DNA from: Paracoccus sp. S1E-3
Lineage (GTDB): Bacteria > Pseudomonadota > Alphaproteobacteria > Rhodobacterales > Rhodobacteraceae
Direction: 5' to 3'
DNA: 64,000 nt
NCBI RefSeq assembly: GCF_013868135.1
Contig: NZ_JACEMU010000015.1
Coordinates: forward strand, 153,959-217,958
Shown: one piece after another, positions 1-9,033 of the stretch
Layout: every line of letters begins with the position of its first letter
How positions within the stretch are numbered: the stretch's first letter is position 1
Notes under the pieces: model-generated
The model's input: the letters and a program-made list of their open reading frames with translations, nothing else
Databases searched by the model: none
Told to the model about the DNA's origin: nothing
Position numbers and translations under genes: made by a program

Positions 1-1
1 C

Positions 2-898
2 CCGCCGCCGGAGGCGGATGATCCGGCCGCGATGGTGGCCTCGGCCCGGCGGGTATTGCGCGCGAAATTCATGGCCGCCGATGTGGGGATCTCGGGGGCG
101 AATTTTCTGGTCGCCGATACCGGCGCCACCTGCACCGTCACCAACGAGGGCAATGCCGAACTGTCGACCACGCCGCCCCGCATCCATATCGTCACGGCGG
201 GGATCGAGAAAATCGTGCCCTCGACCGATCACGCCATGGCGCTGCTGCGGGTGCTGGTGCGTTCCGCGACGGGGGGCGAGATCACCCAATACACCACTTT
301 CCATTGCGGCCCGAAACGTCCCGGCGATGCCGACGGTCCCGAGGAAATGCATATCGTGCTGGTCGATAACGGCCGCACGCGCATGATCGGCGACGAGTTC
401 CGGCAGATGCTGCGCTGCATCCGCTGCGGCGCCTGCATGAACCATTGCGTCGTCTATCGGCAGATTGGCGGTCACGCTTATGGCGGCACCTATCCGGGCC
501 CGATGGGCGCGGTGCTGACGCCGGTGCTGGACGGGCTGGCGCAAAGCCGCGATCTGCCCCATGCCTGCACCATGAATGGCCGCTGCGAGGAGGTCTGCCC
601 GGTCCGCATCCCGCTGAAAACCCTTCTGAAAGCCTGGCGCGTGCGGACATGGGACGAGGGCCTGGTCGAAAAGCCGCTGCGTTACGGCCTCGGGCTGTGG
701 GGCTTCGCGGCGCGCCGGCCCTGGCTTTACCATCTCGGCGCCCGCATGGCGCTGCCGGTGATGCGGCTGTTCGGGCGCGGCTGGATCCGCAGGTTGCCGC
801 TGGCGGGCGGCTGGACCGACAGCCGCGATCTGCCCGCGCCCGCTGCGCGCAGCTTCATGGACCAGTATCGCCGCCAGCAGAAGGACGCCCGGAAATGA
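2..898 (+). CDS. lutB: Lactate utilisation iron-sulfur protein LutB, 5' end outside the window
   Basis: The reading frame is open from the left edge, so the N-terminus is missing. The protein is the LutB (YkgF-like) subunit of the LutABC L-lactate oxidising system, which is cytoplasmic. The visible part holds the end of the LUD domain. It is followed by a ferredoxin-like region with two cysteine clusters, CIRCGACMNHC and a later CTMNGRCEEVCP, each expected to hold a [4Fe-4S] cluster, and a C-terminal LutB-specific tail. The stop TGA overlaps the ATG of the next gene (ATGA), which indicates translational coupling with lutC. Partner lutA would lie upstream, outside the window. Identification as LutB rests on the two-cluster layout plus the adjacent LutC. 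Confidence 0.9.
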   Translation, partial: PPPEADDPAAMVASARRVLRAKFMAADVGISGANFLVADTGATCTVTNEGNAELSTTPPRIHIVTAGIEKIVPSTDHAMALLRVLVRSATGGEITQYTTFHCGPKRPGDADGPEEMHIVLVDNGRTRMIGDEFRQMLRCIRCGACMNHCVVYRQIGGHAYGGTYPGPMGAVLTPVLDGLAQSRDLPHACTMNGRCEEVCPVRIPLKTLLKAWRVRTWDEGLVEKPLRYGLGLWGFAARRPWLYHLGARMALPVMRLFGRGWIRRLPLAGGWTDSRDLPAPAARSFMDQYRRQQKDARK

Positions 899-1554
899 GC
901 GCGCGTGACGACATCCTCGCCGCGATCCGCACCGGCCTGACCCATGGGCGCGACGGTGCGCTGCCGAGGCAGACGCCCGCGCAGATTGCCGCCGAAGCCG
1001 CTGCCCTGCTGGCCGACCCGGATGAAATCCGCCCCGCGCTGTCCGGCCCCGATCCGGTTGCCGCCTTCATCGCCAAATGCGCCAACCCCGCGCTGGGGGT
1101 GACACTGGAACGGCTGGCGGGGTGGGAGGCGCTGCCGCAGGCGGTCGCGGCCTATCTGACGCGTCACGATCTCGGCCCCCGGATCGCTGTCAGCGGCGAT
1201 GCGCGACTGGACAGGTTGGCGCAGCTGCCCCTTGAAACGCATCGCGACACCGCCCCTGACGAGGCCGCTGCCATCAGCGTGGCACTGTGGGGGATCGCGG
1301 AAACCGGATCGGTGGTGATTCATTCGGCGCCCGATCAGCCGATCCTCAACGCCATGCTGCCACGGCACTGGCTGGTGGTGCTGGACGAAACCCGCATCCT
1401 GCCTTTTCTGGATGATTATGCCGCCCCAGCCGCGCCCGCGCCGCGCAATGCCGTGCTGATTACCGGATCATCGGGCACGACCGATATCGAGGGCTATTTC
1501 GTGCGCGGCGCCCATGGCCCCGGATTCGTTCATGTTCTTCTGATTAGTCGTTGA
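895..1554 (+). CDS. lutC: Lactate utilisation protein LutC
   Basis: This 219-residue LUD-domain protein (DUF162 family) is the third component of the LutABC lactate oxidation complex. The family-typical segment GIAETGSVV lies in the middle and ITGSSGTTDIEGYFVRG near the C-terminus, the latter matching the conserved ITGPSRTADIE type motif of LutC proteins. The length is normal for the family. The start ATG overlaps the lutB stop by 4 bases, so the two are co-translated. No gene follows in the same operon: there is a 149-base gap before sqdB, which has its own ribosome binding site. No obvious terminator hairpin with a T-run was seen directly after the stop. Confidence 0.9.
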   Translation: MSARDDILAAIRTGLTHGRDGALPRQTPAQIAAEAAALLADPDEIRPALSGPDPVAAFIAKCANPALGVTLERLAGWEALPQAVAAYLTRHDLGPRIAVSGDARLDRLAQLPLETHRDTAPDEAAAISVALWGIAETGSVVIHSAPDQPILNAMLPRHWLVVLDETRILPFLDDYAAPAAPAPRNAVLITGSSGTTDIEGYFVRGAHGPGFVHVLLISR

Positions 1555-1703
1555 TTTTTATCAGTCGCGGCGCGAATCCGCCCTGTCACGCAGGTGTCGC
1601 ATAACTGTCTTGCAGCGGTGATACGTGCCCTTTACTCATCAACGCGAAGACGTCGTCTGATGCGATCGAAACAGGCGGCGAAGGCATTCAGGAAAGGCTA
1701 CTC

Positions 1704-2966
1704 ATGCGTATTGCGGTTCTCGGTGGTGACGGGTTCGTCGGCTGGCCGACCTCGCTTCATCTGTCCAATCTGGGGCATGAGGTGCATATCATCGACAACC
1801 TCTCGCGCCGCTGGATCGATACCGAGCTGGGCGTGCAGTCGCTGACCCCGATGGATTCGATTCAGGAACGCTGCCGGATCTGGAAGCAGGAAACCGGGCG
1901 CCAGATCCATTTCCACCTGCTGAACCTCGCCAAGGAGTTCGAGCGCCTGAAGCAGTGGCTGGCCGAACACAAGCCCGATGCAGTGATCCATTTCGCCGAA
2001 CAGCGCGCCGCGCCCTATTCGATGAAATCGGACCGCCACAAGGTCTATACCGTCGACAACAACGTCAACGCGACCCACAACCTGCTGGCGGCGCTGGTGG
2101 AAACCGGCATCGATGCGCATCTGGTCCATCTCGGCACCATGGGTGTCTACGGCTATTCATCGGTCGGTGCGCCGATCCCCGAAGGCTATCTGGACATCGA
2201 GATCGACACCCCCACGGGAAAGAAGGGCCAGCAGATCCTGTATCCGACGCGGCCCGGTTCGGTCTATCACATGACCAAGAGCCTCGATCAGATCATGTTC
2301 CAGTTCTTTGCCCAGAATGACGGGCTGCGGATCACCGATCTGCATCAGGGCATCGTCTGGGGCACCCATACCGACCAGACCCGCCGGCACGAGCAACTGA
2401 TAAACCGTTTCGACTATGACGGCGATTACGGCACGGTGCTGAACCGTTTCCTCATTCAGGCGGCGATCGGCTATCCGCTGACGGTGCACGGCTCGGGCGG
2501 GCAGACCCGCGCCTTCATCCATATTCAGGACTGCGTGCGCTGCGTCGAACTGGCGCTGTCGGATGCGCCTGCCGCGGGCGAACGGGTGAAGATTTTCAAC
2601 CAGATGACCGAGACACACCGCGTCCGCGATCTGGCGGACCTGGTGGCGCGGATGACCGGCGCCAAGGTGATGAACCTGCCCAACCCCCGCAAGGAGGCCG
2701 ATGAAAACGAGTTGATCGTGAAGAACGACCAGTTCCTGGCGCTGGGTCTGAACCCGATCACGCTGGAAGACGGCCTGCTGACCGAAGTGGTGGAGGTGGC
2801 CAGGCGCTATGCCCATCGCATCGACCGCACAAGGGTGCCGGCGGTTTCCGCTTGGACCAAGGAGATCGCGACCAAGGTCGATCACGACCCGGAATCGCAT
2901 CTGGGCGACGCCCATGCGGCGACAGAGGCGCCTCAACCCCGCTCGCGCGGCGGTCTGGGGCGATAG
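1704..2966 (+). CDS. sqdB: UDP-sulfoquinovose synthase (sulfolipid biosynthesis)
   Basis: This 420-residue extended short-chain dehydrogenase/epimerase converts UDP-glucose plus sulfite to UDP-sulfoquinovose, the head-group donor for the membrane sulfolipid SQDG. The N-terminal NAD-binding motif GGDGFVGW is characteristic of SQD1/SqdB rather than ordinary UDP-glucose epimerases. LGTMGVYG and the YxxxK motif in YHMTKSLDQ supply the catalytic Thr, Tyr and Lys. HFAEQRAAPYSM and GSGGQTRAFIHIQD are also SQD1-like. An AGGAAAGG ribosome binding site sits just before the ATG. The last ~35 residues are basic and acidic low-complexity sequence. The gene ends 34 bases inside the convergent TRIC gene. 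The other sulfolipid genes (sqdA, sqdC, sqdD) are not next to it here, unlike the Rhodobacter sphaeroides sqdBDC arrangement. Confidence 0.88.
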   Translation: MRIAVLGGDGFVGWPTSLHLSNLGHEVHIIDNLSRRWIDTELGVQSLTPMDSIQERCRIWKQETGRQIHFHLLNLAKEFERLKQWLAEHKPDAVIHFAEQRAAPYSMKSDRHKVYTVDNNVNATHNLLAALVETGIDAHLVHLGTMGVYGYSSVGAPIPEGYLDIEIDTPTGKKGQQILYPTRPGSVYHMTKSLDQIMFQFFAQNDGLRITDLHQGIVWGTHTDQTRRHEQLINRFDYDGDYGTVLNRFLIQAAIGYPLTVHGSGGQTRAFIHIQDCVRCVELALSDAPAAGERVKIFNQMTETHRVRDLADLVARMTGAKVMNLPNPRKEADENELIVKNDQFLALGLNPITLEDGLLTEVVEVARRYAHRIDRTRVPAVSAWTKEIATKVDHDPESHLGDAHAATEAPQPRSRGGLGR

Positions 2967-3589
2967 GCGGGCAGGGACCAGCCCCGGATCATTGCCCCGG
3001 CGCGCAGGATGAAGGTCGCCGCCCCGCAGCCGATCAGCGCCATCGGCCGGGGCAGCCCCAGCCAGACCAGCAGCACCCCGGCAAGCGCCCCTCCGAAGGC
3101 CGCGGTCAGATACAGTTCTGATCCTTTCAGGATCAGCGGCACCTCGTTGCCGACCACGTCGCGGATCAGGCCGCCCATGCAGCCGGTGATGACGCCCGCG
3201 ATCACCACGATGACCGGCCCGTAACCCGTCGCCAGCGCCACGCCGACCCCGGCGGGCACGGCCACGCCAAGCGCGATGGCGTCCAGCCATAACAGCCAGC
3301 GATAGCGGCTTTCGAGGAAGGGCGCCGTCCAATAGACAAAAAAGGCCGCCGCCGCGGCGGTGACGACCAGCCCCGGCCGTTCGACCCAGAAGACCGGATC
3401 GCGGCCCAGCACCAGGTCCCGCACCGTCCCGCCGCCAACGGCCGTCAGGGCGGCCATGAAGATGAAGCCGGTGATATCCAGCTGTTGCCGGCTGGCCACC
3501 AGCGCCCCGGTCAGCGCGAAAACCAGCACCGAGCCGTAATCGAGCGCCCAGATATACCCTGCCAGCGTGGAGACGATATCGGGGTTCAT
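2933..3589 (-). CDS. TRIC-type cation channel family protein (UPF0126, YadS/YicG-like)
   Basis: This 218-residue membrane protein is predicted to have about seven transmembrane segments. It has the two internal glycine-rich repeats of the UPF0126/TRIC family: ALTAVGGGTVRDLVLG in the first half and GVITGCMGGLIRDVVG in the second. Prokaryotic TRIC proteins form trimeric cation (K+) channels in the inner membrane; the physiological role of this one is unknown. The start at 3589 was chosen over upstream in-frame starts because a perfect AGGAGG lies 5 bases ahead of it and the first helix begins soon after. The 3' end overlaps the convergent sqdB by 34 bases. It follows the nas operon on the same strand after 105 bases. 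Confidence 0.85.
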   Translation of the reverse strand: MNPDIVSTLAGYIWALDYGSVLVFALTGALVASRQQLDITGFIFMAALTAVGGGTVRDLVLGRDPVFWVERPGLVVTAAAAAFFVYWTAPFLESRYRWLLWLDAIALGVAVPAGVGVALATGYGPVIVVIAGVITGCMGGLIRDVVGNEVPLILKGSELYLTAAFGGALAGVLLVWLGLPRPMALIGCGAATFILRAGAMIRGWSLPAYRPRPPRERG

Positions 3590-3694
3590 CAACGGCCTCC
3601 TGATCGCGGATCTGGATCCGGGCTTGCCAGATTTTGCCCGCACGGGAAAGGGGCAGCGGGGCGGACATGCCTGCGGTCCGCGCCGTCCTGCGCG

Positions 3695-6250
3695 TCAGGC
3701 CGAGGGCACCGGTTCCAGCATGGTCGCGAGCAGGGCGCGCAGTTCGGGTTTGCAGGATCCGCAACTGCTGCCCGCGCCCAGTTCGCGCCCGAGACTGCCG
3801 AGATCGCCGCAACGGCCGTCGCGGATCGCGTCGCGGATGGTGTTACGCCCGACACCGAGGCACGCGCAGACCGTGGGTCCGGGATCGGCGCGACCAACCG
3901 GCGGCTGGCCGGTCAGGATCGCGGGCGCGGGCTGGCCGATCATGTCGCAGACGGTCTTGCGCGACAACGCCACCGGCTGTGCGGCACAGAACAGCGCCGC
4001 CATCAGGATGCCCCCCTCGGACAGGGAAAGCCGCATCAGGCCGCGCGCGCGGTCGGTCAGAACGGCGGCCTCGGCACCCGGCAGGCCGAACAGGGTGCGG
4101 GCATAGTCCTCCCAGTCCGATGGGGGTGCGGTGCCTGCCAGTTCGGCGCGCAGACCGCCCGCGAAACGGGCGGTGGCCCAATAGTCGCAGGCGGGGGTGA
4201 AGGGCCGGGCGCTGGCGGCAAAACCAAACCAGGCGGCGCGAAACGGGCTTAGCGTCACCGACGCCTCCTTCAGCGCCGGTTGCCCCGAAACCGGATCGGG
4301 GGCGCCCGGCACCAGCGCGCCCACGCGGCCAGACGGCGCATTCGCCTCGGTCCAGTGGATCGGCGCGAAGACCTGTCCGGGCGCGGTGCGGTCGGTGACG
4401 AGAACCCGGAGAATGGCCCGGCCATGGCGGTTTTCCACCGCTGCGAGGCCGGCAGGCGCCAACCCCAGCCGGGCGGCATCCTTGGGGTGAACCTCGACGA
4501 AGGGCTCGGCGATATGGGCGTTCAGGCGGGGCGCGCGGCCGGTGCGGGTCATGCTGTGCCATTGGTCGCGGATGCGGCCGGTGTTCAGCCGCATCTGCGG
4601 CGTCGCCGCGCGCGGTGTCACTGCGATCATCCGCCCGCGCCCATCCTGGGTGTGGAACAGGCCATCCCCGAAGAAACGCCCATCGGGCCGATTGCCCCAG
4701 AGCGCAGGCACATCGCCAGACAGGCCCGAGATGTCGAAATCCGCCCCCAGCGTCCCGGCCACGCCCGACAGGGCCTTGAACTCGGCAAAGACGGCGTCGG
4801 CGTCGGCCCAGTCGAAGCCGGCAAACCCCATCCGCTGCGCAACGCCCGCGATGGCCTGCCAGTCGGCGCGGGCCAGCCCCAGCGGGGGCAGAAAGGCCCG
4901 CTGCGGGCTGATGCGGCGCTCGGAATTGGTGACATGGCCGCTGCGTTCCCCCCAGGGCGCGGCGGGCAGGACCACATCGGCGCGCCGGGTGGTGCCGGTG
5001 CTGACCATATCCGATGCGACGAGGAAATCGCAGCTTTCCAGCGCGCGGGCGACGCGGTCGGCTTCGGGCATGGAGATGGTGGGGTTGGTGCCCATGACCC
5101 ACAGCGCCTTGATGCGCCCGTCTTCGATGGCCTCGAAGATCTCGACCGCTTTCAGGCCGGGCCGGCTGGCGATGCGGGGGCTGTTCCAGAAGCTCTGGAC
5201 AGCGGAGCGGTGCGCGGGATCGTCCAGCGACAGGTGGCAGGTCAGAGTATTGGCCAGGCCCCCGACTTCGCGTCCGCCCATGGCGTTGGGCTGGCCGGTG
5301 ACGGAAAACGGCCCCATGCCGGGGCGCCCGATGCGGCCGGTGGCGAGGTGGCAGTTCAGGATCGCATTCACCTTGTCGGTGCCGCTGTCGGACTGGTTGA
5401 TGCCCTGCGAATACGCCGTGACCACGCGTTCGGTGCTGCACCACATCTCGATGAAGGCGGTCAGGTCGGTGCCGCAATCGCGGCTGCCCGCGCGGGCCGC
5501 CGCCAGAGCCTCGTCGTAGCCGGCGACTCGGTTCCGCCACTGCCCGAGGCCGCGCGCGTCGATCTCGACCAGCAGCGCGTTCCACAGGGCCGCATCGCTG
5601 CCGGGGGTGATGGGCAGGTGCAGGTCGGCGATGTCGCAGGTCGCGGTGCGGCGCGGGTCGATGACCACGACACGCAGCGCCGGCCGTGCCTCCTTGGCGG
5701 CCAGCAGGCGTTGATACAGGACCGGATGGCACCAGCCGAGATTGGAGCCGACCAGCACCACCAGATCGGCCAGCTCGAAATCCTCATAAAGGCCGGGAAC
5801 GGTGTCCGAGCCGAAGGCCCGGATATGACCCGCCACCGACGATGCCATGCAAAGCCTTGAATTTGTGTCGATATTGGCGCTGCCGACAAAGCCCTTCATC
5901 AGCTTGTTCGCGGCATAATAGTCTTCCGTCAGCATCTGCCCCGATCCGTAGAACGCGACCGAATCCGGGCCGTATTCGGCGATGGTGCGGGTGAATCGCC
6001 GGGCGATCAGATCCAGCGCGCGATCCCAGCCTGAGGTCCTGCCGCCGATCAACGGCGTCAGCAAGCGCCCCTCGGTGCCCAGAGTTTCGGCAAGCGCGCT
6101 GCCCTTGGAGCAGAGCCGCCCGAAATTCGCCGGGTGATCGGGATCGCCGGCGACCGTCACGCCTTCCGGGCCGGGGGTGACCAGAATCCCGCAGCCGACG
6201 CCACAATAGGGGCAGGTCGTGCGGATCGGCTGAGAGGTGGTGTCCTTCAT
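3695..6250 (-). CDS. nasA: Assimilatory nitrate reductase catalytic subunit with C-terminal BFD iron-sulfur domain
   Basis: This 851-residue cytoplasmic molybdoenzyme reduces nitrate to nitrite. The N-terminal [4Fe-4S] cysteines are C13, C16, C20 and C47 (CPYCGVGC and RLCSKG). The Mo-bis-MGD domain follows, with the Mo-ligand region NSRLCMASSVAGH and the cofactor-binding MGTNPTISMPEADR. The last ~60 residues form a BFD-like [2Fe-2S] domain (CACLGVG then CGSC), as in NasA/NarB-type enzymes that take electrons from NADH via a partner or from ferredoxin. There is no twin-arginine signal, in contrast to napA in this window. It is the last gene of the nas operon, 6 bases after nirD. The same product is called NasC in Paracoccus denitrificans. 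A weak GC hairpin (3661-3681) follows without a T-run. Confidence 0.93.
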   Translation of the reverse strand: MKDTTSQPIRTTCPYCGVGCGILVTPGPEGVTVAGDPDHPANFGRLCSKGSALAETLGTEGRLLTPLIGGRTSGWDRALDLIARRFTRTIAEYGPDSVAFYGSGQMLTEDYYAANKLMKGFVGSANIDTNSRLCMASSVAGHIRAFGSDTVPGLYEDFELADLVVLVGSNLGWCHPVLYQRLLAAKEARPALRVVVIDPRRTATCDIADLHLPITPGSDAALWNALLVEIDARGLGQWRNRVAGYDEALAAARAGSRDCGTDLTAFIEMWCSTERVVTAYSQGINQSDSGTDKVNAILNCHLATGRIGRPGMGPFSVTGQPNAMGGREVGGLANTLTCHLSLDDPAHRSAVQSFWNSPRIASRPGLKAVEIFEAIEDGRIKALWVMGTNPTISMPEADRVARALESCDFLVASDMVSTGTTRRADVVLPAAPWGERSGHVTNSERRISPQRAFLPPLGLARADWQAIAGVAQRMGFAGFDWADADAVFAEFKALSGVAGTLGADFDISGLSGDVPALWGNRPDGRFFGDGLFHTQDGRGRMIAVTPRAATPQMRLNTGRIRDQWHSMTRTGRAPRLNAHIAEPFVEVHPKDAARLGLAPAGLAAVENRHGRAILRVLVTDRTAPGQVFAPIHWTEANAPSGRVGALVPGAPDPVSGQPALKEASVTLSPFRAAWFGFAASARPFTPACDYWATARFAGGLRAELAGTAPPSDWEDYARTLFGLPGAEAAVLTDRARGLMRLSLSEGGILMAALFCAAQPVALSRKTVCDMIGQPAPAILTGQPPVGRADPGPTVCACLGVGRNTIRDAIRDGRCGDLGSLGRELGAGSSCGSCKPELRALLATMLEPVPSA

Positions 6251-6256
6251 CGCAGG

Positions 6257-6604
6257 CTATCCCGCTGGAACGGGCGCGGGGCGGCGGTTGATGATCGCCG
6301 AGCCGACCAGAACGCGGCCGTTCTCGATACGGGCCGGATAGGTGGCCACCGTGCCCGCGTCCGCGCCCTGCGCGCGGCCGGTGTTCAGATCGAAGACCCA
6401 AGCGTGCAGCGGGCAGGCGACGGTATGGCCGGCGACGATGCCCTCCGACAGCGGGCCGCCCTTGTGGGGGCAGCGGTCATCCAGCGCGAAGACCCGATCG
6501 TCATGGGTGCGGAACAGCGCCACGCAGCCGGTGCGGGCGCGGATCAGCCGTGCGCCCTGGACGGGGATGTCGACAAGTGCGGCGATGTCGATCCAGTTGG
6601 TCAT
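6257..6604 (-). CDS. nirD: Nitrite reductase small subunit NirD (Rieske-type)
   Basis: This 115-residue Rieske-fold small subunit belongs to the cytoplasmic NADH nitrite reductase and partners NirB. The two halves of the Rieske [2Fe-2S] site are visible: C-x-H in DDRCPHKGGPLSEG and C-x2-H in VACPLHAWVFDL. NirD proteins of some groups lack these cysteines; here the site is intact. The start at 6604 overlaps the nirB stop by 4 bases (ATGA), a strong coupling sign, and gives the usual NirD length. A longer upstream extension of the frame lies entirely within nirB and was discarded. The gene is followed by nasA after 6 bases. Confidence 0.92.
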   Translation of the reverse strand: MTNWIDIAALVDIPVQGARLIRARTGCVALFRTHDDRVFALDDRCPHKGGPLSEGIVAGHTVACPLHAWVFDLNTGRAQGADAGTVATYPARIENGRVLVGSAIINRRPAPVPAG

Positions 6605-9033
6605 TCTGCGGCCTCCAGCTGCATATCGGCGAGGGGGGCGAATTCGTCCCGCGCACCGGGTTTGGCGTGTTCCGCCCAAGGGTCCTTGCGATAGACGGAT
6701 TGGCTGAGATCGAACCGGTCGGACAGCGCGCGGCGGTTTTCCAGATCGTCGACCACCTGCGCCTTGACCCAGTCCAGCCCGACCTTCGCCACCCATTTAT
6801 AGGCGCGGTCGAGATAACGGGCGTTTTCGCGGTAGGCCTGGGTGAAGGCGGCGATTAGCTCGACCGCTTCGTCTTCGGTGGCGACGGTGGCCAGCAATTC
6901 GGTCTCCCTCACCTCCATCCCCGCCGCGCCGGCGACGCTGATCTGGAACCCGCTGTCGACGCAGACGACGCCGATATCCTTGCAGGTCGCCTCGGCGCAG
7001 TTGCGCGGACAGCCGGACACACCCAGCTTGACCTTATGCGGCGTCCATGACCCCCACATCAGCTTCTCCAGCCGCACCCCGAGGCCGGTGGAATCCTGTG
7101 TGCCGAAGCGGCAGAATTCCTTGCCGACGCAGGTTTTCACCGTGCGCAGCCCCTTGGAATAGGCATGGCCCGACACCATGCCGGCAGCGTTCAGATCGGC
7201 CCAGATCGCGGGCAGGTCTTCCTTGCGCACGCCCAGCAGGTCGATGCGCTGCCCGCCGGTGACCTTGACCATGGGGACGTCGTATTTCTCGGCCGCGTCG
7301 GCGATGGCGCGCAGTTCGGCGGGCGTGGTGACGCCGCCCCACATGCGCGGCACCACCGAATAGCTGCCGTCCTTCTGGATATTGGCGTGGTTCCTTTCGT
7401 TGACAAACCGCGCCTGCCGGTCGTCGCGGTAATCCAGCGGCCAGTCGGACAGCAGGTAATAGTTCAGCGCCGGGCGGCATTTCGCGCAGCCATCGGGCGT
7501 GGTCCAGCCGCATTCCTGCATCACCGCGGGCATGGATTTCAGCCCGCGCGATTTGATGAGGCGGCGCACATCTTCGTGGCTGAGATCGGTGCATCCGCAC
7601 ATGCCCGCCGGGGCCTCGGCAGGGGCTTCGCCGAGGGTCAGCGCCATGACCTGCTGCACAAGTCCCGTGCAGGTGCCGCAGGAATTGCTGGCCTTGGTGG
7701 TGGCGCGGATCTTGTCCAGCGTATCGGCGCCGCCGGCCACGGCCTCCATGATGCGGCCCTTGCAGACGCCGTTGCAGCCGCAGATCTCTGCGTCAGGCGG
7801 CAATGCTGCAACGGCCGCCATAGGGTCCACGGTGGCGCCGCCCTGAAAGGCCGGCCCGAAGATCAGCGTCTCGCGCATCTCGCTGATGTCGGTTCGGTCC
7901 TTGATGAGGCCGAAGAACCAGTTGCCGTCGGCGGTGTCGCCATACATGACCGCGCCGACCAGCCGGTCGCCTTCCAGCACCAGCCGCTTGTAGAGGCCGC
8001 GTCCGGGGTCGCGGAAAACGATATCCTCGCGCCCCGGTCCTTCGGCGAAATCGCCGGCGCTGAACAGGTCGCAGCCGGTCACTTTCAGCTTGGTCGCGGT
8101 CTGGACCGGCTGGAAGGCCGCGTCCGCGCCCATCAGCGTCGCGGCCAGAACCTTGGCCTGATCGTAAAGCGGCGCCACCAGCCCGAACAGCTGGCCGCGA
8201 TGTTCGACGCATTCGCCAAGCGCGAAGATGGCCGGGTCGCTGGTCAGCATCCGGTCGTCGACGGTGATGCCGCGTTCTACCTCGATCCCGGCGTCATTGG
8301 CGAGGCGCGTTTCGGGGCGGATGCCGACCGCCATCACCACCAGATCGGCGCCATAGACGGTGCCGTCCTCCAGCAGCACGGCCTCGGCCCGCTTCTCGCC
8401 CAGAATGGCCTTGGTGGCGCCCTTGCAATGGACGGTGATGCCCCGCGCCTCCAGCGTTTTCTGCAGCAGATGCCCGGCCGAGGCGTCAAGCTGGCGCTCC
8501 ATCAGATGGCCCATCAGGTGAATGACGGTGACTTTCATGCCGCGCATCTGAAGGCCGGCGGCGGCCTCGAGGCCCAGAAGGCCGCCGCCGATCACCACGG
8601 CCTCGGCGCCGGGCCTGGCGGCCGCGATCATGGTGTTGGTGTCGTCGAGATCGCGGTAGGCGACGACGCCGGGCAGGTCGCGCCCGGCGACCGGGATCAT
8701 GAAGGGGGCGCTGCCGGTGGCGATGACCAGCCGGTCATAGGCCACTTCGCCCCGCTGGCCGACCACCACCTTGCGGGCGCGGTCGATGCCCACGACATGC
8801 TCGCCGAAACGGGTGGTGATGCCGCGTTTCGCATACCAGGCATCGTCATGGGTGACGATTTCCTCGTAGGTCTTTTCGCCCGACAGCACCGGCGACAGCA
8901 TGATGCGGTTGTAATTGCCGCGCGGCTCGGCGTTGAACAGGGTGATCTGGTAAGGGGCGCCGGCCTCGGTCAGATGCTCCAGCATCCGGCCCGAGGCCAT
9001 GCCGGCCCCGATGACGACCAGTTTTTCCATCAT
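6601..9033 (-). CDS. nirB: Assimilatory NADH-dependent nitrite reductase large subunit
   Basis: This 810-residue enzyme reduces nitrite to ammonium in the cytoplasm. In order it has an FAD/NADH pyridine-nucleotide oxidoreductase domain ([16 protein letters not shown] at the start, second Rossmann motif [13 protein letters not shown]), a BFD-like [2Fe-2S] region (CGCNGVCKG ... CGTC) and a second such region (CGCTDLSH ... CAKC). It ends with the ferredoxin-like and siroheme/[4Fe-4S] half. The cluster ligands are CVGKEFC and CPRNC, the C-x5-C and C-x3-C pattern of siroheme reductases. The start at 9033 overlaps the preceding ATPase gene by 4 bases and has AGGAGG ahead of it; a second ATG follows immediately. 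No siroheme synthase gene is nearby. Confidence 0.95.
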   Translation of the reverse strand: MMEKLVVIGAGMASGRMLEHLTEAGAPYQITLFNAEPRGNYNRIMLSPVLSGEKTYEEIVTHDDAWYAKRGITTRFGEHVVGIDRARKVVVGQRGEVAYDRLVIATGSAPFMIPVAGRDLPGVVAYRDLDDTNTMIAAARPGAEAVVIGGGLLGLEAAAGLQMRGMKVTVIHLMGHLMERQLDASAGHLLQKTLEARGITVHCKGATKAILGEKRAEAVLLEDGTVYGADLVVMAVGIRPETRLANDAGIEVERGITVDDRMLTSDPAIFALGECVEHRGQLFGLVAPLYDQAKVLAATLMGADAAFQPVQTATKLKVTGCDLFSAGDFAEGPGREDIVFRDPGRGLYKRLVLEGDRLVGAVMYGDTADGNWFFGLIKDRTDISEMRETLIFGPAFQGGATVDPMAAVAALPPDAEICGCNGVCKGRIMEAVAGGADTLDKIRATTKASNSCGTCTGLVQQVMALTLGEAPAEAPAGMCGCTDLSHEDVRRLIKSRGLKSMPAVMQECGWTTPDGCAKCRPALNYYLLSDWPLDYRDDRQARFVNERNHANIQKDGSYSVVPRMWGGVTTPAELRAIADAAEKYDVPMVKVTGGQRIDLLGVRKEDLPAIWADLNAAGMVSGHAYSKGLRTVKTCVGKEFCRFGTQDSTGLGVRLEKLMWGSWTPHKVKLGVSGCPRNCAEATCKDIGVVCVDSGFQISVAGAAGMEVRETELLATVATEDEAVELIAAFTQAYRENARYLDRAYKWVAKVGLDWVKAQVVDDLENRRALSDRFDLSQSVYRKDPWAEHAKPGARDEFAPLADMQLEAAE

